A stretch of 45,454 nucleotides of DNA. Source: Meiothermus hypogaeus. Lineage in GTDB: Bacteria; Deinococcota; Deinococci; Deinococcales; Thermaceae. This document shows, in pieces, positions 15,932 through 24,668 of the stretch. The notes under the pieces were generated by a model. It was given only the letters and a program-made list of their open reading frames with translations, was not told where the DNA came from and did not search any database. Where the stretch lies: positions 1-45,454 of the forward strand of contig NZ_QWKY01000023.1 in assembly GCF_003574035.1 (NCBI RefSeq), written 5' to 3'. Position 1 is the stretch's first letter. Every line of letters starts with the position of its first letter. Made by a program: the position numbers and the translations under genes.

Positions 15932-16642
15932 ATGAGCCTGGAGCAGTATTCCTCTGCGGTTTTGGCCCTGTTACAAACCGTCCTCGAGCAGGAGGCCCCC
16001 GCCTTGCGCACGGCTGCGACCTGGATTGCCAATGCGGTGGCGGAAGACCGCCTGATTTATACCTTTGGCACCGGACACTCCCATATGCTGGCCTCGGAGA
16101 TGTTCCACCGGGCCGGTGGGCTGGCTTCGGTAAGCCTGATGATCGAGCCAGGCGCCACTTTTCAGGTAGGGGCGCTGGCCGGAACCCTCCTGGAGCGGAC
16201 GGTTGGCTATGGTTCGATCATTGCAGAGCGCTACCCCATCGAGCCAGGGGATGTGCTGATTGCCATTTCCAACAGCGCCGCCAACGCGGTGGTGCTGGAG
16301 GTGGCCCAGGCGGCCAAAGCCAGGGGAGCCAGGGTCATTGCGCTTTTGAGCCGTCAGTATGCCCAGATGAAGCAATCGCCCATGTTCGAAATAGCCGACC
16401 TGGTGCTGGACAACCACGGCCCTGCTGGCGATGCCCTGGTGGAAATCGGCGGCGAAGTGGTGGGCCCGGTCTCGACGGTGGCGGGTGCGTTTATCCTGAA
16501 TGCAGTCTGGTGTGAGGCCGCGCAAATACTCCACCGCCGAGGGCTGCCCATTCCGGCCTACCGCAGCAGCAACATGCCGGGGGCCGAAGACCACAATGCC
16601 CGTTGGGTTGCACACTTCAAGGGCAGAGTACGGCACCTGTGA
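15932..16642 (+). CDS. SIS-domain sugar-phosphate binding protein (UPF0309-like)
   Basis: This 236-residue cytoplasmic protein carries one SIS (sugar isomerase) domain. The substrate loop lies around FGTGHSHMLASEMFHRAGGL, and the second conserved element is VLIAISNSAANAVVLEVAQAAKARGARVIAL. The organisation matches the UPF0309 group related to MurNAc-6-phosphate etherase and GmhA-type isomerases, acting on phosphosugars. The ATG at 15932 has GGGAG 13 bases upstream; the ATG at 15920 is too close to that site. The preceding 243 bases (15689-15931) hold no recognised gene. A role in amino-sugar recycling is plausible but rests only on family membership. Confidence 0.8.
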   Translation: MSLEQYSSAVLALLQTVLEQEAPALRTAATWIANAVAEDRLIYTFGTGHSHMLASEMFHRAGGLASVSLMIEPGATFQVGALAGTLLERTVGYGSIIAERYPIEPGDVLIAISNSAANAVVLEVAQAAKARGARVIALLSRQYAQMKQSPMFEIADLVLDNHGPAGDALVEIGGEVVGPVSTVAGAFILNAVWCEAAQILHRRGLPIPAYRSSNMPGAEDHNARWVAHFKGRVRHL

Positions 16643-16707
16643 GCCGGGTTAAGCCAGAGCGGTTTATTCGCACTGAACACAACCCTGTGCTTAACCATGC
16701 TGATAGC

Positions 16708-16731
16708 GGCTCTCATACTTCCATGAGAGCC
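16708..16731. promoter_or_regulatory. Perfect 9-bp hairpin after SIS gene
   Basis: GGCTCTCAT (16708-16716) and ATGAGAGCC (16723-16731) flank ACTTCC. There is no T-run on either strand, so it may be an mRNA-stabilising hairpin, a factor-dependent terminator or an operator. It sits 65 bases after the SIS stop and about 90 bases before the next promoter candidate. Confidence 0.4.
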
Positions 16732-16819
16732 ACCCTCAGGATCGCTTGCGTGCAGAAAGATGTAAACGATGAAAGTTGAAGGAATCTTAACCCGGCTGTG
16801 AGGGTTTCTTAATGTCGTT

Positions 16820-16851
16820 TTGAACCACCCTATTTTTTTGTGCGATATACA
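16820..16851 (+). promoter_or_regulatory. Promoter candidate for the large coiled-coil protein gene
   Basis: TTGAAC (16820-16825) lies 18 bases ahead of GATATA (16844-16849) and 20 ahead of TATACA (16846-16851). A small palindrome, CACTA-GATT-TAGTG, follows at once and could be an operator at the transcription start. Confidence 0.5.
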
Positions 16852-16897
16852 CTAGATTTAGTGCGGGTATCCTATGGTTTTATCCGGAGGTCAGGGC

Positions 16898-19615
16898 TTG
16901 TCGTTGTATCAGACTCTCAGTAGATCCCTTGAACCCATGCTTGGGGAACGCACCCGTATGGTGTTGGAAGAGGGGGTGCGTCGGCTGGGCATCAGCCCGG
17001 ACAAGCTCGATGCATCCCAGGCCGAGGTTATTCTCAAACGCCTGGTCTACCGCGAGCTTCAGACCAAAATGAGCCCCAACGCGGCCCGCAGCCGCATTGA
17101 AGAGATGCTCAGGGAACTGGGCATTGGCGGAGTGAACGGCGCTAACGCGGGCGCGGACAAGCTATCGGCCCATGCCAAAGGTGTACTGGCCGACCTCGAG
17201 GCCGGCCTCAAGCGCTTCAGCCTGTACCTGGACTGGCCCGAGGTAGGGCGCTTGCGCGGTCTGATTAATGTGATCAAGCAAGACCCCGAGGCCTCGGCGG
17301 TGCGGGCTTTGCTGCGTGAAGGGCAGGAGGTGTTGGCGGCGCTGGAGGAAAAGCTCCAATCGGCCCTGCTGCGCCAGACCCGCGACCTGACCGACCTCGA
17401 GATGGCCTTGCAGCGGGTGCAGAGCGTGGGTGGCCCCAAGTTGCGCCGCCTGGAAAGCCTGATTCGCCAGATTCAGGAGGCCCACGCCCAGGAAACCCTG
17501 GCCTCCGCCGAAGTTGAGCGGGCCCGGGCACTGGCTGCCGATATGCGCAAGCTGGTCGAATCGTCGGTGGTGCAAAACCCCACCAGCGAGACGGCCATTA
17601 CCCTGGACACCATCGAAGATATTCCGGCAGTGGATCGCCCCACCGAGCCCCAGGTGGTGCTCAAAGACCCCACCATCGAAGCACCCGCCCTGGTGGAGGA
17701 AGCGCCGGATGGCTTCGACGATGAAGCCCTGGTGCTCGACCTCGACTTCGACGCCCTGACCGCCGAGCAGCAGTCGCGCATCCGCGAGATTGACGTAGCC
17801 GAGGATACCCGGCACCTGGAGGCTTTCAAGGAGCGCTACGCAGCGGTGCTGAGCATCCCCAAAATTGCCAGCGAACTGGCCACCCTGCAGGCCGAATTAC
17901 AGGCCGGAAACCCCCTGGGAGAGCGCCTGGGGGCTTTTGGCGAACTGCTCAAGGCCACCCATGCAGAGGCCCTGGCCGAAGCGCGGGTGCGCTACGAATG
18001 GCTGGCCGACCGGCTGGGCCGCCTCGAGCTGCCCCCCGAAAAAACCGCTCCGGTGCAAGCCCGGCTGGCGGTGGTGCTGGAAACCTTGCACGCCGGTGGG
18101 ATACCGCAGGAACTACCGGAGCTTGAGCGGGCCATGGCCGGCCTCGAGGCCGAAGAAAAAGCCAGCCGCGAGGTCCGCGAGCGCCAGGCCCGTCTCGAGC
18201 ATGCCCTGGCCACCCTGCGCACCGAGGCCGAACACGCCCTCTCGCCCTTCCGGGGGCACCCGCTGGTGGAGTCTTTCATGATGGCCCTGACGGGTGTGGA
18301 TATCTCCGAGTCCTCGCTCCAGACCTTGCGCCAGGAACTCTCCGAACTGCTGTCCCAACTGGCCCGCGAGCGCGAAGAGGAAAGTCTCAAGCGCATGGGA
18401 CTAAGGGCTACAGTGCAGGCCCTGCCCACCCTCGAGATCCTCGATCTGGATAAGCAGCGCCTCATCCAGCAGATTGATCAGGGTGCCGGGAGCCTGGGCG
18501 AACTCGAGCGGGCCGTGGGGCAACTGGTGGACAAAGCCAGGGGGCTGGTGGCGAGCAAGCTGGATGCTCTTGAGGCGCGCATTCGCGACCTCGAGCAGAC
18601 CCTCAAGGAGTCCCTGATCGAGCTCAAGCAGCCCTTGCAGGCCACCCGCGAGGCTCTTGCCCAGGGCCGCATCGCCGACCCCACCCCCCTGGAGCGGGCT
18701 CTGGGCGAGCTGATCGCTGCCCGCCGGGCCGCGATGGCCGACGAGCTCTCGCGCTACGAGATGGCGGCCCGCAGCATGAGGGGTCTGGGGGGTGAAGAAC
18801 TCGAGGACAAGGTGGCCCAGGCCCGGGCCTACCTCCAGGCCGGCGAGCTGCCAGACCTGACCGAAATTCACGCTTTGCTGGGCCGCCTGCGCCGCGCCCA
18901 GGAAACCCTGCGGGCTGAGCTGGGGGGGCGCATTGGTGCGCTCCTGGAGGCCTACAACACCCACAAAAGCGTGGGTGGCGAAACAGCTTTTCGCATCAAG
19001 CCGTTGTGCGATTTCTTACTCTCGGCCGCCGAGCGGCTGCCCCGCCTGGGGGTGAGCGGCCTGCTCGAGGTGCGCCGGGCCCTGGAAGAGGCTGAACGCC
19101 TGGAGGCCCAACTCGCACAGGAACACGCAGCAGCCCAAAGCGTACTTCAGGAGCTTAAAGGGGCCGACCTCGAGTCCTTGCTGGATGTGTTCGAGTCCCC
19201 CACCCAACTGAGCACCCCTCCAAAGCCCGAACCCCCCAAACCTGCTCCACCCGAAGCCACCCCATCACCCCAACCACAGGCTTCTGTTTCTGTCCCATCT
19301 ACCCAGGCCGAAGTGCTGGCCCAGTTTCAGATCCGGGGTGTGGAGGCCATCGCCCTCATCGAGGCGGGCCAGGTGGTGACCGGAAGCCTGCCATTTGCTT
19401 CCAGCAGCGCCCAGATGGTCTTCGACGATCTCTTGAACCTCGCCAACGAGCTGGCTGGGCAGTCTGCTCAGCTCTCGGTAATTTCTCTGCCCCAGTGGGT
19501 GCTGGTGCTGGTGCCCCTAAAGCAAAAAGGGCTGGTGATCCTGGCCGAAAAAGCTTTGCTCTCACGCTTGCTGGCGCTCATCGAGCGCCAGCGCGACGCA
19601 CTCGAAGCGCTATAA
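16898..19615 (+). CDS. Large coiled-coil protein with possible roadblock/LC7-like C-terminal domain
   Basis: This protein of about 905 residues has no signal peptide or membrane segment. Roughly residues 60-760 are Leu/Glu/Ala/Arg-rich with heptad-like spacing and predicted long coiled coils, broken near residues 225-290 by an acidic linker and near 770-800 by a Pro-rich linker (KPEPPKPAPPEATPSPQP). The last 100 residues (AEVLAQFQIRGVEAIALIEA, then a hydrophobic alternating pattern) look like a roadblock/LC7 dimer fold, which in other bacteria partners small GTPases; this is inference from pattern only. I do not recognise the protein. The start is uncertain: TTG at 16898 has GGAGG seven bases upstream, while ATG at 16874, eight codons earlier, lacks one. 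It may be a cytoskeletal or polarity scaffold. Confidence 0.75.
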   Translation: MSLYQTLSRSLEPMLGERTRMVLEEGVRRLGISPDKLDASQAEVILKRLVYRELQTKMSPNAARSRIEEMLRELGIGGVNGANAGADKLSAHAKGVLADLEAGLKRFSLYLDWPEVGRLRGLINVIKQDPEASAVRALLREGQEVLAALEEKLQSALLRQTRDLTDLEMALQRVQSVGGPKLRRLESLIRQIQEAHAQETLASAEVERARALAADMRKLVESSVVQNPTSETAITLDTIEDIPAVDRPTEPQVVLKDPTIEAPALVEEAPDGFDDEALVLDLDFDALTAEQQSRIREIDVAEDTRHLEAFKERYAAVLSIPKIASELATLQAELQAGNPLGERLGAFGELLKATHAEALAEARVRYEWLADRLGRLELPPEKTAPVQARLAVVLETLHAGGIPQELPELERAMAGLEAEEKASREVRERQARLEHALATLRTEAEHALSPFRGHPLVESFMMALTGVDISESSLQTLRQELSELLSQLAREREEESLKRMGLRATVQALPTLEILDLDKQRLIQQIDQGAGSLGELERAVGQLVDKARGLVASKLDALEARIRDLEQTLKESLIELKQPLQATREALAQGRIADPTPLERALGELIAARRAAMADELSRYEMAARSMRGLGGEELEDKVAQARAYLQAGELPDLTEIHALLGRLRRAQETLRAELGGRIGALLEAYNTHKSVGGETAFRIKPLCDFLLSAAERLPRLGVSGLLEVRRALEEAERLEAQLAQEHAAAQSVLQELKGADLESLLDVFESPTQLSTPPKPEPPKPAPPEATPSPQPQASVSVPSTQAEVLAQFQIRGVEAIALIEAGQVVTGSLPFASSSAQMVFDDLLNLANELAGQSAQLSVISLPQWVLVLVPLKQKGLVILAEKALLSRLLALIERQRDALEAL

Positions 19616-19637
19616 GAGCACATTTGCAAAGACCGCT

Positions 19638-21566
19638 TTATTCGCCGCTGCCGTGCACGTACTGAAGCTCGTACAGCTTGGCGTAGTAGCCGCCTTTTCG
19701 CAGTAGTTCGTCGTGGCTTCCTTCTTCCAGCAGCTTGCCCTTGCGGAAGACCAGAATCCGGTCCACATGGCGGATGGTCGAGAGGCGGTGGGCGATCACA
19801 ATCGAGGTGCGCCCCTCCATCACCCGGTAGAGCGCTGCCTGAATCTTCTGCTCGGTCTCGGAGTCTACGTTGGCGGTGGCTTCGTCCAGAATCAGCAGAA
19901 TATCGGGGTTGTGCAGGATGGCCCTGGCCAGCGCCAGCAGTTGCTTTTGTCCGGTGGAAAGCCCACCCCCCCGCTCGTGCAGCACGGTCTGGTAGCCCTG
20001 GGGCAGTCGCTCGATGAACTCGTCGGCCCCAACAAAGGCGCATACCTCCTTAATGCGCTCGAGTGTAATACGGTCGTCTCCCAACCTCAGGTTGGACTCA
20101 ATCGTACCGCTAAACAAGAAAGGGTCTTGCAGCACAATGCCAATCGCGCGGCGCAGGTCGCGCTGGGCATACTCGCGCACATCTACCCCGTCAATCTTTA
20201 CGGCCCCCTGCTGCACATCGTAGAAGCGAGCAATCAGGCTAATCACGCTGGTCTTGCCCGCGCCGGTAGCCCCTACCAGGGCAATCTTCTCGCCGGGCCG
20301 CACCCGGAAGCTTACCCCCCGTAGCACCCAGTCCCAGTCGTCTTTGGGCTCAGGGGTAAGGGCTGAGGGCCCAGGCCTGGTATCCCTACCCTCTGCTTTT
20401 ATCGATCTGCTCATGGTTCCGTCGGGTTTGGCCTCCCCGCCTAGCGTTCCGTCGGGTTTAGCCTCCCCGCGCTTGCCGTAGGCAAACCATACGTTTTCGA
20501 AGTCAATCTGGCCTCTAAAGCGCTCGACCTGCTGGGCGCTGGGCTTATCGGCCACTTCTTCTTCGGTATCCAGGAGTCCAAAAATGCGCTCCGCTGAAGC
20601 CATGGCTGCCTGGAAGATGTTGAACTTGTCGGAGAGGTCTTGCAGGGGTTGGAAGAGCTGGCGCACGTAATCGGTGAATGCCACCAGCAGACCAAGGGTT
20701 ATGGCCTGCTGCACCACCTGTCCGCCCCCGTACCACAGCACCAAGGCCACGGTGATTTCCCCCATAAAGCCCACCAGCGGAAAAAACAGAGCAAACCACT
20801 TGATGATGTCCACCCACGCCCTGCGGAGGTCGCTCGAGAGCAGGTTGAACTGGGACTCGTTTTTCGGTTCCCGCAAAAAAAGCTGGGTGGTCTGAACCCC
20901 GGCCAGGTTTTCCTGAAGCGAGGCATTCACCTTGGCCAGCCGGAGCCGCATGGCCCGGTAAGCCTCGCGCATACCGTTGCGGATCCAGGTGGTCACGGCC
21001 AGGAAAAAGGGCATGATGGCAAAAGCCACCAGCGCCAGCCGCCAGTCCAGCACCAGCATAAAGGTCATCAGGCCCACAATAAGGGCGAAGTCGGCAATGA
21101 GTCCCACCAACCCGCCGGTAATGAACTGGTTGATGGCGTCCACATCGGAGGTAATGCGGGTCATCAGGCGGCCTACTGGGTTGCGGTCGTAGTAGCCCAG
21201 GTGCAGGCGCTGGAGCTTGGCGAAGATTTCCGAGCGTAGGTCGTAGAGGATGTGCTGCCCCACCCAGCTAATCAGGTAGGTCTGGGCGTAGTTGGCAATG
21301 AAGTCCACCACCCGTACCGCCAGAAATAGCGAGCAAATCAGGAGCAGGGTTTCGTAGCGCTGAGCCAGGGGCAGCACCTCGCGCGGCACGATGGCGTTGT
21401 CTATGGCGTATTTGAGAAACAGCGGGGTAGAGGCCGCCGTAAGGGTGCTCACCACCAGGGCCAGCAAGGCCAGCCCCACTTGTTTCCAGTAGGGCCGCAC
21501 ATAGACCAGAATGCGCCGGGCCAGCTTGGCATCAAAACTTTTCTTAAAGGCTTCTTCTTCGTGCAT
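19638..21566 (-). CDS. ABC exporter half-transporter, TmrA-like (canonical Walker B, variant signature)
   Basis: This 642-residue half-exporter has six transmembrane helices in about residues 20-320, then an ATPase domain. Walker A is GATGAGKT, the signature is LSTGQKQ instead of LSGGQ, and Walker B plus catalytic Glu is ILLILDEATANVD. The H-loop is IVIAHRLST. With the next gene it forms a heterodimer of the TmrAB/TM287-288 type, in which the variant signature of this subunit faces the degenerate Walker B of its partner. Such pumps export peptides, lipids or drugs. Unusually, about 42 extra residues (about 363-405), including a duplicated GEAKPDGT, interrupt the first strands of the ATPase domain. 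It ends 22 bases from the convergent coiled-coil gene. Confidence 0.88.
   Translation of the reverse strand: MHEEEAFKKSFDAKLARRILVYVRPYWKQVGLALLALVVSTLTAASTPLFLKYAIDNAIVPREVLPLAQRYETLLLICSLFLAVRVVDFIANYAQTYLISWVGQHILYDLRSEIFAKLQRLHLGYYDRNPVGRLMTRITSDVDAINQFITGGLVGLIADFALIVGLMTFMLVLDWRLALVAFAIMPFFLAVTTWIRNGMREAYRAMRLRLAKVNASLQENLAGVQTTQLFLREPKNESQFNLLSSDLRRAWVDIIKWFALFFPLVGFMGEITVALVLWYGGGQVVQQAITLGLLVAFTDYVRQLFQPLQDLSDKFNIFQAAMASAERIFGLLDTEEEVADKPSAQQVERFRGQIDFENVWFAYGKRGEAKPDGTLGGEAKPDGTMSRSIKAEGRDTRPGPSALTPEPKDDWDWVLRGVSFRVRPGEKIALVGATGAGKTSVISLIARFYDVQQGAVKIDGVDVREYAQRDLRRAIGIVLQDPFLFSGTIESNLRLGDDRITLERIKEVCAFVGADEFIERLPQGYQTVLHERGGGLSTGQKQLLALARAILHNPDILLILDEATANVDSETEQKIQAALYRVMEGRTSIVIAHRLSTIRHVDRILVFRKGKLLEEGSHDELLRKGGYYAKLYELQYVHGSGE
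20416..20470. repeat. Two-copy tandem repeat inside the exporter ATPase domain
   Basis: A 25-base sequence beginning GTTCCGTCGGGTTT occurs at 20416-20440 and 20446-20470 (30-base period, one difference). On the coding (-) strand it encodes the duplicated GEAKPDGT in the extra loop of the TmrA-like protein. The surrounding inserted stretch (about 20353-20478) is also unlike the family. Confidence 0.7.
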
Positions 21567-21647
21567 AAGGCTCCGCGGCTGATGGCTAGTGGCTGATGGC
21601 TGGTAGCTTTATATCGCCTATGAGCTATCCGCTACAGGCGATGGGCG

Positions 21648-23453
21648 CTAATCCACCTCCGCTTGCAGGCGTTGAATGCGATCGAGTTCGGCATAGATGC
21701 CCCCGGTGGTCAGCAGCATTTCATGGGTGCCCTCTTCGGCGATTTTGCCGTGATCCAGGACCACAATCCAGTCGGCATATTGCAGGGTCGAGGTGCGATG
21801 ACCGATCAGGAGGGTGGTCTGCTGGCCCAGCATACTCTTGAGGCCAGAGAGAATCCGCGACTCGGTTTCGGTGTCCACGGCACTCATGGCATCGTCCAGA
21901 ATCAGGATGGGCGGCCTGAGCGCCAGGGCGCGGGCCAGGGCGGTGCGCTGGCGCTGCCCGCCCGAAAGGGTAACGCCGCGCTCGCCCAGCGAGGTGTGGT
22001 AGCCCTTGGGAAATCCCACGATGTCGTCGTGCACCCCGGCCAGCTTGGCGGCCCACTCGGCCCGCTGTGGGTCTGCCTCGGGTAGCCCAAAGCAGATGTT
22101 CTCCAATAGGGTGTCGGAGAAGAGAAAGGGCTCCTGTGGCACCATCCCGATAGCCCGCCGCAGGGTAGCGAGGGGCAATTCCTTGACGTCGTAGCCCCCC
22201 ACCAGCACCCGGCCCGCAGTGGGATCCAGGAGGCGGGGAATCAGGCTCACCAAAAGGGTCTTGCCGCTGCCGGTGCGTCCGGTAATGCCCAGGGTGGTGC
22301 CCTCTGGGATGGTCAGGGTGATGCCATCCAGCACCTTGCGCCCCCCGAGCTCGAGGCTCACCTCCTCGAACTTGACCTCCCCTCGCAAAAAGCCATCAGC
22401 CACCCCCTTCGCCCCGTTCGGGAGAAGGGAATTCGGTGGGTCGGCAATTCGGGCCGGCTCGTGCCAGAACTCCTCGAGCCGCTTGTAGCTCGTCGAGCCC
22501 CGCTGGAAGATGGTCAGCGTCCAGCCGAGCCCTACAATTGGCCAGCCCAGCATCATCAGGTAAGCGTTGAACTGCACAAACTGGCCGGCGGTCATCTCGC
22601 CCCGGATGACCATTCCACCGCCCATCCACAGCACAATCAGGGCGGCAAAGCCCATCAGGAGGCCCATCAGGGCCCGTACCGGGCCGTCCACACGGGTCAG
22701 GGCCAGGCTTTTGGCGATGTAGTCCTTGTTGAGGGCCTGGAACGACTTTAGCTCGCGCTCTTCCAGGGCAAAGCCCTTAACCACCCGAATGCCGGAAAAG
22801 TTCTCCTGGGCGCGGGTAGAAATTTTATCGAAGGACTCCTGACTCTCGCGGTAGCGCTGGTCAATCAGGCGTAGAACGTAGTACATGACGACAAAAATGA
22901 CGGGGAAGACCAGCGAAAGCGCCAGGGCCAGCGGGACGCTGACCAGATACATGGAGACTATGGCAAACACCACAAACATCAGCAGGCGGCTGCCCATGTT
23001 GATGCCGCCCCCCAGCATCTCGCGCACCGCGCCCAGGTCGGTGGTGAACTTGTTCATCAGGTCGCCAATGCGGTTTTTGCCGTAGAAATAGCTATCCAGC
23101 GAAAGGGCTTTCTTGAACAGGTCCATGCGCAGGTCGTGTTCGATGTAGCGGCTGGCCACCACCAGCAGTTGGCGGTTGGCCCAGGAGAAAAAAGCCGAGG
23201 CCACGGCGGCCCCCAGAATGGCCCAGACCCAGACCAGGTAAGCCTCCCCGGCCCGGATAGCGTCGATGGCATGGCGCAGGAAGTAAGGTGAAAGGGCCGC
23301 CACACCCACCGAGGCAATGCCGGCCAGCATGCCCCACAAGTATTGGGGCCCATAGCGCCGCAGGTAAGGCATCAACGCCCGGAGGGGGCCGAATACTGAC
23401 CGGTCAGTTCTGGGGTGCGGTTGCGCTTGATCCGGCGGTTGCATCTTGACCAC
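21648..23453 (-). CDS. ABC exporter half-transporter, TmrB-like (degenerate Walker B)
   Basis: This 601-residue half-exporter has a membrane domain in about residues 30-330 and an ATPase domain after it. Walker A is GRTGSGKT, the signature LSGGQRQ is canonical, but Walker B reads ILILDDAMSAVD: Asp replaces the catalytic Glu, as known for the inactive site of TmrB. Transcription runs from this gene into the TmrA-like gene after an 81-base gap. The start is GTG at 23453, with GGGAGG six bases upstream; an ATG three codons later lacks as good a site. About a dozen extra residues (SLLPNGAKGVADGF) lie between the membrane and ATPase domains, in the same general area as the larger insertion in the partner. 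Confidence 0.88.
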   Translation of the reverse strand: MVKMQPPDQAQPHPRTDRSVFGPLRALMPYLRRYGPQYLWGMLAGIASVGVAALSPYFLRHAIDAIRAGEAYLVWVWAILGAAVASAFFSWANRQLLVVASRYIEHDLRMDLFKKALSLDSYFYGKNRIGDLMNKFTTDLGAVREMLGGGINMGSRLLMFVVFAIVSMYLVSVPLALALSLVFPVIFVVMYYVLRLIDQRYRESQESFDKISTRAQENFSGIRVVKGFALEERELKSFQALNKDYIAKSLALTRVDGPVRALMGLLMGFAALIVLWMGGGMVIRGEMTAGQFVQFNAYLMMLGWPIVGLGWTLTIFQRGSTSYKRLEEFWHEPARIADPPNSLLPNGAKGVADGFLRGEVKFEEVSLELGGRKVLDGITLTIPEGTTLGITGRTGSGKTLLVSLIPRLLDPTAGRVLVGGYDVKELPLATLRRAIGMVPQEPFLFSDTLLENICFGLPEADPQRAEWAAKLAGVHDDIVGFPKGYHTSLGERGVTLSGGQRQRTALARALALRPPILILDDAMSAVDTETESRILSGLKSMLGQQTTLLIGHRTSTLQYADWIVVLDHGKIAEEGTHEMLLTTGGIYAELDRIQRLQAEVD

Positions 23454-23530
23454 TTTATTCCTCCCAGGGTGTGTTGAGCGTAAGCTTTGGCCTATTTATG
23501 CACCAATGCAAGGCACAAAAGTATAGGGTA

Positions 23531-24370
23531 TCAAACCTTCAAGTCTTTAGCCAGTTCGAAGGCCACCTGGCCCCAGGCGGCATCTAGACCCACTATCCGC
23601 CAGGGCTTGGGAGGGGGGGCTTTTTTGAGCAACTTGCGAAGCGGGGTGGGCAGGGGCAGGTATTCGGCATCGTGCACGTAGAGCAGCCCCTCCACCTTGC
23701 CCAGCCTCGAGAGGTAGCGGTGCATGCCGGCGGCCTCGAGGTCGGTGGGCAGCTCCAGACCAAGCTCCAGGTGGGCCCCTTCCTGGCGAAGTTTGGCCGG
23801 GGCTTTGTCGGCCAGGAACAGGCTCAGCCCGTGTGCGGCCAGCCCAGCCTTCAGGGCGGTCAGCCAATGCGTGTCACAGAGCAGCATGGGCTGGGCAATT
23901 AACCCAATCGGATGGGTTCCGGACTGTTTGGGCGGTGAATAAGAGGCGTTGAGCAGGTGCTTGGTGCGCTCCAGGGCCCGCCTTGCCAGCATGGGGTTCT
24001 GGGTCAGGTTCTGTCCGATTTCCGCCGCCAGACCGGCCACCTCCGGTGAAAGCTCGGCGGGAACCACCAGTACCGGGGGGAGTCCTGGTACGAGCTGCTC
24101 GAGGGTCGCATCCAGGCCCACCAACCAGGGAGAGGAGCTGCCCTTCTGGGCCTCCTGGCCTAGCTGGGTATCGGGCAGTAATAAGAAGTCCACCCCCTGG
24201 CTCTTTAGGCTAAAGATTTGGCTCAGCAAGCGCCGAATCGGTGGCGGAAAGGGAAGGTTTATGGCCTCCTCCTCAGCTCGAACAATCTCCACCTCGAGCG
24301 CTCGCAAGTATGCTTCCCAGAAAGGCAGGTAGCGGTTGGCAAGCCAGCTATTCAAAACACCCACACGCAC
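23531..24370 (-). CDS. DUF2229-like protein (acyl-CoA dehydratase activase-related), divergent
   Basis: This 279-residue protein has no signal or membrane segment. The N-terminus MRVGVLNSWLANRYLPFWEA and the internal HPIGLIAQPMLLCDTHWL recall the two half-domains of the HgdB/DUF2229 group found beside 2-hydroxyacyl-CoA dehydratases. The iron-sulfur cysteines of that group are not evident, so an electron-transfer role is unlikely; I would call it a divergent relative of unknown function. The start is GTG at 24370: TAGGAT lies exactly six bases upstream, pointing to a leaderless mRNA. It precedes the exporter pair by 77 bases on the same strand, so co-transcription is possible. Confidence 0.5.
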   Translation of the reverse strand: MRVGVLNSWLANRYLPFWEAYLRALEVEIVRAEEEAINLPFPPPIRRLLSQIFSLKSQGVDFLLLPDTQLGQEAQKGSSSPWLVGLDATLEQLVPGLPPVLVVPAELSPEVAGLAAEIGQNLTQNPMLARRALERTKHLLNASYSPPKQSGTHPIGLIAQPMLLCDTHWLTALKAGLAAHGLSLFLADKAPAKLRQEGAHLELGLELPTDLEAAGMHRYLSRLGKVEGLLYVHDAEYLPLPTPLRKLLKKAPPPKPWRIVGLDAAWGQVAFELAKDLKV

Positions 24371-24376
24371 CGGACT

Positions 24377-24382
24377 ATCCTA
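24377..24382 (-). promoter_or_regulatory. Leaderless-type -10 for the DUF2229-like gene
   Basis: On the - strand TAGGAT (24382-24377) is followed by six bases and the GTG start at 24370. There is no ribosome-binding site, consistent with transcription starting at the codon. Confidence 0.5.
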
Positions 24383-24418
24383 TCGCACATCGGGGTGAAT
24401 GTTGTTTGGGGGTTCTCG

Positions 24419-24619
24419 CTACTCCAGACCCAGCGCTACTTCTTTCGGGGTGCCAGGGGGCTCGAGCGGGGCATCATCTCCGATTTGCGAAAGAAACTGG
24501 GTTAGGGCCTCGAGGCTCTCAAACTGGTGAAGTTGCCCTTGAGCCTCGTCCTTGAGTACCGCCCACAGGCCGTACGGGTCTTGCCAGAGTTGCAATAAAT
24601 AGGTTCGGGTCTTCGACAT
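24419..24619 (-). CDS. Small uncharacterised protein (66 residues)
   Basis: A short reading frame begins MSKTRTYLLQLWQDPYGLWA and continues with LKDEAQGQLHQFESLEALTQ; it is hydrophilic with a regular amphipathic helix. The start ATG at 24619 has GAGGG seven bases upstream, and composition matches neighbouring genes, so it looks genuinely translated. I do not recognise a family. It lies 49 bases after the M20 peptidase stop and 48 bases before the DUF2229-like gene, all on the - strand, so it may belong to that transcript. Confidence 0.65.
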   Translation of the reverse strand: MSKTRTYLLQLWQDPYGLWAVLKDEAQGQLHQFESLEALTQFLSQIGDDAPLEPPGTPKEVALGLE

Positions 24620-24668
24620 AGCGCCCTCGTATGCAACCGAGGGTAGCAAAGCCACCGTTACAAGACCG

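Noticed and set aside
16708-16731. Intrinsic terminator after the SIS gene
   Set aside because: The stem is perfect, but there is no T-run on either strand.
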